Shown here: positions 12,471 through 22,535 of the stretch, piece by piece
Numbering within the stretch: position 1 is the stretch's first letter
Layout of the letters: every line of letters begins with the position of its first letter
NCBI GenBank assembly: GCA_039111635.1
Contig: JBCAQO010000009.1
Coordinates: 1,674,001-1,738,000 of the forward strand
Length of the DNA: 64,000 nt
Origin: Heterobasidion occidentale
Taxonomy: Eukaryota > Basidiomycota > Agaricomycetes > Russulales > Bondarzewiaceae
Direction: 5' to 3'
Position numbers and translations under genes: made by a program
The notes under the pieces: generated by a model
What the model was told of the DNA's origin: nothing
The model's database searches: none
What the model saw: the letters and a program-made list of their open reading frames with translations, nothing else

Positions 12471-13001
12471 TGTTGTTTGTGGCCGTTCTGGTTGATGTGG
12501 CATGGGTGCCACATGCGTGCCACCTATGGGACTCATTGATTACTCGCCTCTGCAGCTGGGAGCGGCCCTAGAGCCACTCCCAGAGCGGGTATATTGCTTT
12601 CTTTCTCCTTTTGGACCGTCTCACTTTGTTTCCACCTTGTCTCACTTTGTTTCAGTTGTTTCACCGGGTTAGCCGGCTGAGGCGGTCCTGTGGGATGTCA
12701 TTGACACTCCGGACCGACCTCCAGGTGGAGCTTTTGACCGCTTTGTAAGGTGGACCACCTGTAATGACCCGTTGATGTCATACTTTCCTTTTTCGTTTCT
12801 TATTGTTCTCTGTAGCTTAAATACCCGTGGTCCGAGGGCGATTCTTTCTTCAGACTCTTACCCTCTGGACCACAGGTGCGCTCCCTTCTGTTCTTTGTAT
12901 CTACTTCAGACTCTTACCCTCTGGACCACAGTCCTGTCGTTATAGAGCTTCTTTTTGGCACTCTCTCTGTGCCAGTCGCTTCATTCTCACTGCGCTCAAC
13001 A
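12471..13001 (+). repeat. 3' LTR of copia B
   Basis: 531 bp, nearly identical to 7,401-7,931, preceded by AGGAGGGTG (polypurine tract). Followed directly by the target duplication AATGA. Confidence 0.94.
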
Positions 13002-13213
13002 AATGAGGGGTCAGACATGGTGTGGCACGAGTGGCACGAGCAGGGAAAGGTGTTGGAAGCGATGTGAGATGATAGGAAAGGCAGGGAAAGCAATGGGGAA
13101 GATGTGGCAGCAAAAGGGGTGTGGCCAGAAAGGTGTGGCACAGCAGAGGGGAGACCAGAAAGTGTCGATAAAACAGTGTAGATCAAAGTTGCTAGAGCGC
13201 AGGGCCCATAACC
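13002..13213 (-). mobile_element. 5' leader, first codons and primer site of copia A'
   Basis: Reverse complement of a copia leader: the start ATG (13,018-13,016) and codons MSDPS, about 170 bp of untranslated leader, and at 13,190-13,213 the GGGCCCATAACC anticodon-arm primer site next to the LTR. This is the piece of A' cut off by insertion of B. Confidence 0.9.
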
Positions 13214-13303
13214 TGTTGAGCGCAGTGACAATGAAGCGACTGGCACAGAGAGAGTGCCAAAAAGAAGCTCTATAACGACAGGACTGTGGTCCAGAGGGTA
13301 AGA
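13214..13303 (-). repeat. 5' LTR of copia A', inner 90 bp
   Basis: The last 90 bp of a minus-strand LTR (reads TGTTGAGCGC on the + strand) ending in TAAGA, where element C is inserted. It looks like a tandem duplication inside one LTR, but the target repeat shows that it is one half of the A' LTR lying next to the complete 3' LTR of C. Confidence 0.88.
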
Positions 13304-13837
13304 TGTTGAGCGCAGTGAGAATGAAGCGACTGGCACAGAGAGAGTGCCAAAAAGAAGCTCTATAACGACAGGACTGTGGTCCAGAGGGTAAGAGTCTAAA
13401 GTAGATACAAAGAAGAGAAGGGAGCGCACCTGTGGTCCAGAGGGTAAGAGTCTGAAGAAAGAATCGCCCTCGGACCACGGGTATTTAAGCTACAGAGAAC
13501 AATAAGAAACGAAATAGGAAGGTATGACATCAACGGGTCATTACAGGTGGTCCACCTTACAAAGCGGTCAAAGGCTCCACCTGGAGGTCGGTCCGGAGTG
13601 TCAATGACATCACACAGGACCGCCTCAGCCGGCTAACCCGGTGAAACAACTGAAACTAAGTGAGACAAAGGTGGAAACAAAGTGAGACAGGTCCAAAAGG
13701 GGAAAGAAAGCAATATACCCGCTCTGGGAGTGGCTCTAGGGCCGCTCCCAGCTGCAGAGGCGGAGTAATCAATGAGTCCCATAGGTGGCACGCATGTGGC
13801 ACCCATGCCACATCAACCAGAATGGCCACAAACAACA
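13304..13837 (-). repeat. 3' LTR of copia C
   Basis: 534 bp, TGTTG...CAACA on the minus strand. It differs from the 5' LTR by a few small insertions (for example near 13,690 and 13,763) and some substitutions. Confidence 0.92.
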
Positions 13838-13932
13838 CACCCTCCTGATTGCACGCCTCTAGAGCGTCCAAAACACCCTCCTAATGCCGCAGATCCTCCA
13901 GTCCCATCAAGCTGCAGCAAATCTTCACCTTC

Positions 13933-16900
13933 TCAGGTGGAACAGCCTTCGTCAGGATGTCCGCAGCGTTCCGCAGTAGGAACGTAGGCTGGCGCAATCA
14001 CACCAGCCTCTACCTGGTCCCTGAGCCAAAAGAAACGAAGATCGAGATGCTTCATGCACCCATGGTGCTCTGGATTCTTGCTAACTGCAACAGCCGACTG
14101 GTTATCGACGCGGAGAATCGACGGCTCAGAGAGGGAGTAGCCAAGTTCAGTGAGCAAATTGCGCATCCAGACGATCTCCCGGCCCGCATCAACGGCAGCA
14201 ATGAATTCTGCCTCTGTGGTGGACTGTGCAACGAGTCCCTGACGCTTGGAGCTCCAGCTGATCGCTCCAGAGCCAATGCGCAACACATATCCACTGGTGG
14301 ACCGTCCGTTGTCAGGGTTGCCTGCATGATCAGCATCACAGAACGAGGTGAAGAGCTCCTTGGAGTCAGTGGGGCCATAGACGAGTCGATAATCCAGGGT
14401 GCCTCTCAGATAGCGAAACAAATGCTTCACAGCCTTCCAGTGCGCAATCCCAGGATTCGAGTTGAAACGGCATAGGACAGAGACCGTGTGGGCGATGTCA
14501 GGACGAGTGGCGAGTGCAAGGAACAGCAAGGAACCAACAGCAGAGATGTAGGGAACCTTCTTCATGTACTCCTTGTCCTCAGTCGATACAGGGGCCATGG
14601 AGACAGAGAGATTGGTGCCAGGGACCATGGGGGTCTTCACAGGGGTCGAGTCGGCCTGTCCGTAACGCTCCAGCATGTCTAGGATGTACTGGCGCTGGGA
14701 GAGCATCAGGCGACGATTCGCGCGATCCCTGGCAATCTCTATCCCAAGAAGAGCGGTGGTGGGTCCCAAATCGCGAAGCTTGAACGACCTAGAGAGCTCA
14801 ACAACAAGATCATCGAGCAGGGACAGGGAATTCGATGCAAAAGTGCAGTCATCCACAAAGACTGGCAGAATGACCTTGACCTGATCCTTGGCATAGACAT
14901 AGATGCTGTTGTCAGAGTAGATCGCCTTGAATCCCATGCGCTCCAGTGCCGCCTTGAGCTTCCTGTACCACAGCCGACTCGCCTGCTTCAGCCCATACAA
15001 GCCCTTCATCAAGCGACACACCATCTCAGGTCCTCCCTGCTCAAATCCTTCAGGCTGCTCCATATACACCACAGTGTCCAGATCGCCATTGATAAACGCA
15101 TGGGAGATGTCCACAGAGCGCAGGTGAAAGTCCTCGAGGGCAGAGAGAGCAAGGATGGCACGAATGGCTGCAAACTTGGCTGTGGGGGCAAATGTCTCGA
15201 AATAATCAAACCCAGGGCGCTGACTGAAGCCCTTGGCGACGAGACGAGCCTTGTAGCGCTCGACAGAGCCATCCGTGTTGTGCTTCACCTTGAAAACCCA
15301 ACGAACCAATCGCCTTGCAGCCCTCAGGCAGTGGAACAATGTCCCAGGTGCGATTCCGAGCATGCCCTCCATCTCTTCCTCTGCCGCCTTCTGCCACTCA
15401 TCTGCATCAGGGCGCTTCATTGCCTGACGATACGTCGACGGCTCAGCCTTTTCTGTACCAGAGGTGAACAGGGCACGCTCGACTTCAGCCAGAAATGCGT
15501 CCTCAACAATGGGTTCCATCTCTGCATCTCCAGAAGCATCAGGGGCGTCCTCAGCGGCGTCCGAATGAGCATCATCGTCTGCAGGCAGCGTCCTAAGCTT
15601 CCACCATTCACCAGGAGCGCGACGAGTGCGAGTGGAGCGTCGAGTAACAGATGGACCTGGTTCAGGGGTGGCAGAGCGATTCCTAGAGCGTGTTCTGAGA
15701 GCAGGAGGTGGTGCTGGAATGACAGGAGGGGGAGCATCAGGAGGGACAACAACAGGAGCAAGAGGTGGAGGAGGTGCTGGGTCTGCCACAGGATGATCCT
15801 GATCAATGGGAGCGTCTTCCAGGTGACCAGCAGGAGGAGGAGCATCTGCTTCCCCCCCCAGAATCGGCACCGGATCAACATCTGCATCCCAAAGACTGAA
15901 CAGAGACGAAGGAGGAGGGGTGGCAGACTGGGTGTTAGCATCAAAGTGGCGAGTTCCAGGAAAGAATCGCTCATCAAAGTCTGCCCTTTCCGAAATAATG
16001 ACCTTCCGAGTCGCAGGATTGTAGAACTTCCACGCCTTGTAGCCATCAGGGTACCCAATAAACACGCACTTCTCCATATGCGATCCAAATCCATCCGTTT
16101 TGTCCCTCTGCACATGCACATAAGCCAAGCAGCCCCAGACCTGCAAGTGCGAAACATCTGGTTTCTTTCCATGGACCATCTCAAATGGCGTCTTGCCCTT
16201 CAGGGTAGACGTCCAGAGTCGATTCCAGACGTGCACATAAGCGGCAAGAGCCTCGCCCCAGAACACAAGTGGCAAACGCGATTCAGAGAGCATAGCGGTG
16301 AGGGCCTCCATGATGGTGCGATTGGCACGCTCTGCCACGCCGTTCTGCTGTGGCCGATTGCGCGCCGTGTGCCTCCTAGCGATCCCATGCTCCAAACAAA
16401 ACGCGTCCCAGGCATTGGACATGTACTCTCCTCCCTTGTCATCCTGCAAAGCCAAAATGCGCTGTCCAGTCAGATTCTCCACATAGGCCTTGTAGCGCTT
16501 GAAGGCCTCAAACGCGTCGCTCTTCAAGCGCAGGACATAGACGACCTTGAGCTTGGTGAACTCATCAATGAAGGTGATCCAGTAGCGCATTCCAGAGTGA
16601 GTGGCAACAGGGAGAGGACCATGGAGATCAGAATGGACGAGTTCAAGCGGTTTGGAGGTGACAGAGCCAGTGGAGGGGAAGGGGTGAGCGTGCATCTTGC
16701 CAGAGAGACAGGGCTCGCACACAGGGTCAGGCTGCACGTCCGAATCGAGCTGTAGACCAGTAACGAGTCGTTCCTTGACCATCTTCTGCACTCCAGCATG
16801 GTGGTGGTGGCAGAGACGACGATGCCACAGGGACCAATCGAGAGGGAGAGTAGAAGCGGCACCAGCAGACTGCAAAACAACGGTGGAGGTGGTCCCTTGG

Positions 16901-18180
16901 AGATAGGCGTTGTTGGAACCATCAGGAACGATCGCCATAAACCACACTGCACCGTCCCGGGAGAAATGCATGGAAGATCCTTCTATTAGCACAGAGAAGT
17001 GCTTGTGCTGAGTCAAATACAGCACAGACAGGAGATTACAGCCAAGATCAGGGACGTGTAGGACGTTTGAGAACTCCACAGACTGCGCCCTTTTGCCTCC
17101 AACAACCGGATTGAACACCACAGTCCCAACACCAGCAGAGTAGATGACAGACGAGTCTGCAAGACGAATGGGGACGACGAAGGGACGATAGTTGCGAAGC
17201 CAGTGTCGATGGGGTGTCATATGAGAGGTCGCACCTGTGTCCGCGTTCCAATCGAGGTCAGTGACGAGTAAGGATGCTGTGGACGAAGGGGATGGAGCAG
17301 GGGAACGAAAACTTGCATTGCCTGCAAACTGCATGGGACCAGAGACTTCAGAGGCCTGAACCGAGTGGGCCTGCTGTGGCTTGGACTTCTTCAGCTCCTC
17401 ATTGATCCTCTTGAAGCACCTGTCATCAGTGTGGCCAGTGACACCGCAGAAGTCGCACTTGTACTGCTTCCTGGGTGGCCTGGAACGTCTGTAGGAGGTG
17501 GAGGAAGAGGAGGGGGATGAAGGAAAGGATGCCACAAGGGCCTGTGCAGAGTCTGTGGCATCAGAACGACGCGCACGGTTCAAATCCTCGCGCCTGAACG
17601 CGTCCTCGAGCTTGGAGCGAGACAAGACGTCCATGAGACTGAGGGAGGAGCGGAAGGTGTCAAACTCGGAGGGGAGAGACCACAAGAGCGCCATGCAAGT
17701 CAGCTCCTCGTCCTGCTTCTTGAGATCGAAGCCAGAGTCGCGGAGGTTCTTCAGGACGCGCATAGACTCGTCCACACGATGAATGAGGGACTGGAGGGAC
17801 TCATCGTTGCGCTTCTTGATCGAAAAGAGGTCCTCCATCGCGTTGAAACGCGATCCAGCAGACTTCTTGTTGAACTGCTCCTCCAATGTGGTCCAAATAG
17901 CGATGGGGTCGTCCTCAATGCCATCCAAGACGCCTCTGAACTGCTCCTCAACCGAAAGTAAGAGCGCACCAGCAGCCTTCTGAGCATTCCTCTTCCACTC
18001 TGCCACCTCCCTTGCCTCAGCAGGCTTCTCCTTCGTGCCAACAGGGGCTGTCTCATCACCAGAGACCAAAAGCCACAGGCCTTTGAGACGAAGCCAGGCC
18101 TTGATCTCCTTGGACCAGGAAGGATAGTTGCGATTATTGAGAGGGGAGACGGAAGGGAGAGCAAATGAGGGGTCAGACAT
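13933..18180 (-). pseudogene. Ty1/copia gag-pol polyprotein, copy C (1,415 codons open, damaged RT and C-terminus)
   Basis: One open frame from ATG 18,180 (MSDPSFALPS) covering Gag, knuckle CDFCGVTGHTDDRC, protease DTGATSH, integrase D/D/E, RT with VFVDDCTF and RNase H. Two details suggest it is not fully functional. A 1-bp loss near 15,365 and a 2-bp loss near 15,306 together keep the frame but replace about 22 residues at the start of RT (expected ARNRTWDIVPLPEG region) with unrelated sequence. A 2-bp loss near 13,968 diverts the frame after VPTA, replacing the normal last 27 or so residues. Even so, it has the longest uninterrupted frame of the four copies. Confidence 0.92.
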
Positions 18181-18347
18181 GGTGTGGCACGAGTGGCACG
18201 AGCAGGGAAAGGTGTTGGAAGCGATGTGGGATGATAGGAAAGGCAGGAAAGCAATGGGGAAGATGTGGCAGCAATGGGGTGTGGCCAGAAAGGAGTGGCA
18301 CAGCAGATGGGAGACCAGAAAGTGTCGATAAAACGATGTAGAGCGAA

Positions 18348-18373
18348 GTCGCTAGAGCGCAGGGCCCATAACC
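18348..18373 (-). promoter_or_regulatory. Primer-binding site of copia C
   Basis: Reverse complement of the site in copy B; the + strand shows GGGCCCATAACC immediately before the LTR base TGTTG. Anticodon-arm match to initiator Met tRNA. Confidence 0.72.
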
Positions 18374-18904
18374 TGTTGAGCGCAGTGAGAATGAAGCGAC
18401 TGGCACAGAGAGAGTGCCAAAAGAAAGCTCTATAACGACAGGACTGTGGTCCAGAGGGTAAGAGTCTAAAGTAGATACAAAGAAGAGAAGGGAGCGCACC
18501 TGTGGTCCAGAGGGTAAGAGTCTGAAGAAAGAATCGCCCTCGGACCACGGGTATTTAAGCTACAGAGAACAATAAGAAACGAAATAGGAAGGTATGACAT
18601 CAACGGGTCATTACAGGTGGTCCACCTTACAAAGCGGTCAAAGGCTCCACCTGGAGGTCGGTCCGGAGTGTCAATGACATCACACAGGACCGCCTCAGCC
18701 GGCTAACCCGGTGAAACAACTGAAACAAAGTGAGACAAGGTGGAAACAAAGTGAGACAGTCCAAAAGGGGAAAGAAAGCAATATACCCGCTCTGGGAGTG
18801 GCTCTAGGGCCGCTCCCAGCTGCAGAGGCGAGTAATCAATGAGTCCCATAGGTGGCACGCATGTGGCACCCATGCCACATCAACCAGAATGGCCACAAAC
18901 AACA
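18374..18904 (-). repeat. 5' LTR of copia C
   Basis: 531 bp, TGTTG...CAACA, followed on the right by the target duplication TAAGA. Confidence 0.93.
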
Positions 18905-18909
18905 TAAGA

Positions 18910-19026
18910 GTCTGAAGTAGATACAAAGAACAGAAGGGAGCGCACCTGTGGTCCAGAGGGTAAGAGTCTGAAGAAAGAATCGCCCTCGGACCACAGGTAT
19001 TTAAGCTACACAGAACAATACAAAAC
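18910..19026 (-). repeat. 5' LTR of copia A', outer fragment
   Basis: 117 bp continuing the A' LTR from the point where C inserted; with 13,214-13,303 it makes about 207 bp of LTR. The outer 320 bp or so are missing, because the + LTR at 19,027 abuts directly. Confidence 0.85.
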
Positions 19027-19559
19027 TGTTGTTTGTGGCCGTTCTGGTTGATGTGGCATGGGTGCCACATGCGTGCCACCTTACGGACTCATTGATTACT
19101 CGCCTCTACAGCTGGGAGCGGCCCTACAGCCACTCCCAGAGCGGGTATGTTGCGTTCTTTCTCCTTTTGGACTGTCTCAATTTGTTTTCACCTTGTCTCA
19201 CTTCGTTTCAGTTGTTTCACCGGGTTGGCTGACTCACGTGGTCCTGTGTGATGTCATTGACGCTCCGGACCGACCTACAGGTGGAGCCTTTGACCGCCTT
19301 GTAAGGTGGACCACCTGTAATGACTCGTTGATGTCATACTTTCCTATTTTGTTTCTTATTGTTTTCTGTAGCTTAATTATCTGTGGTCCGAGGGCGATTC
19401 TTTCTTCAGACTCTTACCCTCTGGACCACAGGTGCGCTCCCTTCTGTTCTTTGTATCTACTTTAGACTCTTACCCTCTGGACCACAGTCCTGTCGTTATA
19501 GAGCTTCTTTTTGGCAAAATCTCTCTGTGCCAGTCACTTCATTGTCACTGCGCTCAACA
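19027..19559 (+). repeat. Solo copia LTR, A subtype
   Basis: 533 bp, TGTTGTTTG to CTCAACA, with the same subtype features as the LTR of copy A (CTTACGGACTC, GGTTGGCTGACTC). Flanks AAAAC and CGACA do not match, so this is not a clean solo LTR; it abuts the A' LTR remnant on the left and a gypsy gag on the right. Confidence 0.9.
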
Positions 19560-21240
19560 CGACAAGAAGGTTGGAATCTTCTCTTGGGTCGAGAAGGACA
19601 GTTGCGCGCCATGTGCCCAGGCTTCTTACAAAAGAAGCACTTGCCTTCTTTGATGAGTTGATCTCTTTTCGCCGGGGTAAGCTTCTTGAAGCAAGTGCGA
19701 ATGGCATCGGCCTCCATTTCCGCTGCATCTACATCCATCGTATTAAGGTTCCCTATCATGCCGCAGAGGTGCCCTTTCATCGTAAAAGGTACGCGGAGTG
19801 TGGATTTGGAATTTGCCTTTTCGAAGGGCATATGCTCGGTCTCTTGCGATGCGCATCCTTTCATGTTTCTTTGTCTTCTCGACCAACTCCTCCCAGGTTC
19901 CGTCCTTGGAGTAATCTTTGTAAACCCCTCTGGCTAGCTCCTATTTCAGTCCCCTCAGGAAATGGGTTTTCTTGGTTTCTTTGTCAACTCCGGCGAGCGC
20001 TGTGAGCTGTCCGAATAGCTGTACATAGGTGTTGAAGGATTCCTTTCCTTGGTGTACCCTGGCTAATTTGTCGCGAGTGTTCGCTTCCTTATTGAACTCC
20101 TCAAAGTTGGTAGCTATCTTTTTGCAGATGGAGATGAATCCAACCGCTTCCTTCCATGCGTACTTGGCCCAATTATTCAATGCATTCCTGGCTTGAGTAA
20201 AATTCCTTGACCATATTCCGGCCGACCCTTCCTTCATGTATGACAGAGTGTAAGCAATCTTGGCGAATTGTCTGCGTAATCTTTTTTCCTGGCTAGGATC
20301 ATTAGATTGATTTCGTGGAGGAATTGCTCTGTTCATTTTCTGTTTCATTGAAGGGGGTAGGCTTGGCCATAGCTGGTCCCTTGGACTCAGCACTTCCAGA
20401 ATTTGTCAACATCGTATCAGGTGGGGGCTCTGAATCTCCAGGCGGTTCTGGATTGTTGCTTGGTGTTTCAGTATACTCTGGCTCGGAGACTTGGTCCAAT
20501 GTTGGGGTTCAGAACTCTGCTTGGGAAGTGGTTTCTTGTAAGGGGGATGTAGCGGGAGTGTTTCTTCTAGAGATTCTACTTCTACTGGCTGTTTCTCTGG
20601 GTAGAGTATGTTTGTGCGGTCTTAGCGAGTCACAATGCCTATCTATAGATGATTTAGGCTTGTCGAAGGTCTTTCTTGCGACGTAGTCTACGACCTTAAC
20701 CGTGTGTAGGTGGGGTCCTGCTTGGATGTACTTCCCTTTCCAGGTAAGGAATTTGTATTTGCTTTCTCCTCGTTTATGAAAGAACCCTGTGAGAGTTCCT
20801 GTATAGTAGAAGTGTCTCTTGTTCTCGTCGTAATAAAGTTGGTCCTCGTCGAGGTCTTCAAGTAAGTCTCCGTAGATTTCTGCTGAGTCTGTTCTATAGG
20901 CGGGAGGATATCCCACGGTGATTTCGTCTGTTGTTTCTTCTTTGAAGAAGAAGGGTACTGCTTGTCTTCTTCTAGCTTGTAATGCTTCTTGTAGGTCTGG
21001 GTCTCTTTTGATAATTTTGTTAATGGAAATATTAATTTGGTCGATGAGTTCAATGATTTCAGAGAATGTGTGTCCCGAGATGAGGGTTCAGAGATGATAA
21101 GTTTTGTGGGCAAACTCTTCTCTTTTAACAATAAAAATGATCCCGTCAATTTCGATTCTAACTGGCGGAGAGTTAGGGCTTCCAGTGTGTCTTTCTAGGT
21201 GGAGGAGAAGGTGCAGTGGATGAGGACTGAGACATTGTCT
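19560..21240 (-). pseudogene. Ty3/gypsy Gag, degenerate
   Basis: Minus-strand Gag broken over several frames. From the N-terminal side: an acidic segment (PAYRTDSAEIYGDLLEDLDE, about 20,900); a Pro/Ser-rich linker (20,302-20,499); the capsid-like retrotransposon Gag domain (about 19,941-20,393, with RNFTQARNAL and FLRGLK); and a CCHC knuckle CFFCKKPGHMARNC near 19,620. The frame is lost between the last two parts. The copia LTR at 19,559 cuts the element just after the knuckle, so no pol remains. The family differs from elements D/E. Confidence 0.8.
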
Positions 21241-21718
21241 CTGTTCTCCTAATTCTTGAAAAGTTCCGCCCTGAATCCATCTCTGTTGATATTTCTTGCG
21301 ATGGTTCTTCTGAGATTGGCGACAACGACAAAGGGAAGTTGTCTGATCTTCCGTTGTGTATTTTGACGATGTTCTTGGTCCTGATGACGTTGGGCTCTCC
21401 GTTGTCTGTGAGGGTAAACAGTGTCTTTGGTTTGTTGATGAAGCAAATCCCAGAAAACTGATATCCAGTTTTGCTGAGGTCGACGAAGATTTCGGGTGCT
21501 CGTTGTAGCCTAAGTGTGGCTATTCCTGAATAAACTTTTCCTGGGTTTCAGTGTCTCGCAACTTCTATTGTTCCTGGGTTGTTAATTCTTCCTTGAAGGG
21601 TTCCTGAGTAGTTTACCCTTGTGGCGGTTGCTAGAATGTTGTTTACTGATTGGAGAAAGAGCTGTCGCTGCTGGGGATCCAGCTTGGATAGGGTAGGGAT
21701 GGAAGAGCTCATTCAAGA
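21241..21718 (-). other. Leader between LTR1-like sequence and gypsy Gag, with possible upstream ORF
   Basis: Between the LTR1-like copy and Gag, one minus-strand frame stays largely open (for example NNPGTIEVARH, then PEIFVDLSKTGYQF and TLTDNGEPNVIRTKN) with one stop near 21,550. It could be an N-terminal Gag extension or separate ORF; I do not recognise it. The usual LTR end (CCTAACA) and an adjacent primer site are not present. Confidence 0.4.
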
Positions 21719-22505
21719 CGAAGGGGATCCCTATGGTAGAGTCGTAGGCTCCAATGAATGAAGACAACCGATCGTCTTTGAGCCCTTTTGAGAAACTTGG
21801 GGTTGGTTTCCACCTTGTCCTCAAAGAGGTTAAGGAGGTGATCTTCAAGGTCTTCTCGATGGTAAGGAGGAACAGGATGATCTTCTCCTGTCCAACAAAT
21901 GACACGAGGAGGTGTCCAACTGAGAACGTGGAAGACAGTGAGTCCGGTGTAGTAGTGGGTGAAGAGGGCATAGGAAGAGAAGGGAGACAAGGCTAGTGCG
22001 TCGTCAGACCGTGTAAAGGGGTTTCAGATCTGACAGAGATCACAAAGTGTGGGCTAGGAAGGTAGCCGGACACCGGGTGCAGTGCAGAGATCGAATATAT
22101 TACAGGTGAACAAGCTGAGCTTCTTAGAAGCTCATCTCGGCTAAATATACAAAGAAGTATCTAGGGCAGGATCGAGATCTAGTCTGTGCACTTCGTACCG
22201 AAGTAAATGATCGAGATCTGTAAGCAAAGATGTGTCATTGATCTAAGTATAGTACAAGATCACTAATGTCTATCCACATCCATATCAAATGTCTAACCAC
22301 ATCATTATCAATCAGGAACCAGGAGCAGGGCCAGGAACCAATGTCTGTCCACATCAAGAACTAGGAACAGTAAGTAAGTGTTCATGCAGTTAGCGTGTCA
22401 ATAGTAATGAGTCATCGAGAACGGTCCAAGTCTGAATCACATCTAAAGCACTTGACCTGCCTATTCACTCACGTGCAAAGCACGTGTTAGGACACGGTCC
22501 TAAGA
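21719..22505 (-). repeat. LTR1 copy (minus), outer end altered
   Basis: Minus-strand copy of the LTR1 family (canonical TGTTAGG...CCTAACA, about 840 bp). It starts at 22,505 with a mutated end and loses similarity at 21,719, about 50 bp before the normal LTR end. It retains the palindrome GAGCTTCTAAGAAGCTC and an open LTR ORF (21,709-21,990). It may be the 5' LTR of the Gag to its left. Confidence 0.8.
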
Positions 22506-22535
22506 TTAGGCATTAGTAGCTATGCCTATAGCATC

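Larger units (their letters stand above)
7401..13001 (+). mobile_element. Complete Ty1/copia retrotransposon, copy B
   Basis: 5,601-bp element with two 531-bp LTRs (TGTTG...CAACA), primer-binding site, leader, gag-pol and a purine-rich tract before the 3' LTR. It is flanked by the 5-bp target duplication AATGA (7,396-7,400 and 13,002-13,006). Removing one repeat and the element restores the start of the A' reading frame, so B inserted into A'. I count about six differences between its LTRs (about 1 percent), which makes it a recent insertion. Confidence 0.96.
13304..18904 (-). mobile_element. Complete Ty1/copia retrotransposon, copy C, inserted in the A' LTR
   Basis: 5,601-bp minus-strand element bounded by LTRs at 18,374-18,904 (5') and 13,304-13,837 (3'), flanked by the target duplication TAAGA (13,299-13,303 and 18,905-18,909). 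The flanks are the two halves of another LTR, that of A'. Without the target repeat this arrangement would look like a tandem array sharing one LTR. Confidence 0.94.

Noticed and set aside
13214..13837. One LTR with an internal 90-bp tandem duplication shared by two tandem elements
   Set aside because: The TAAGA target repeat at 13,299 and 18,905 shows it is a nested insertion.
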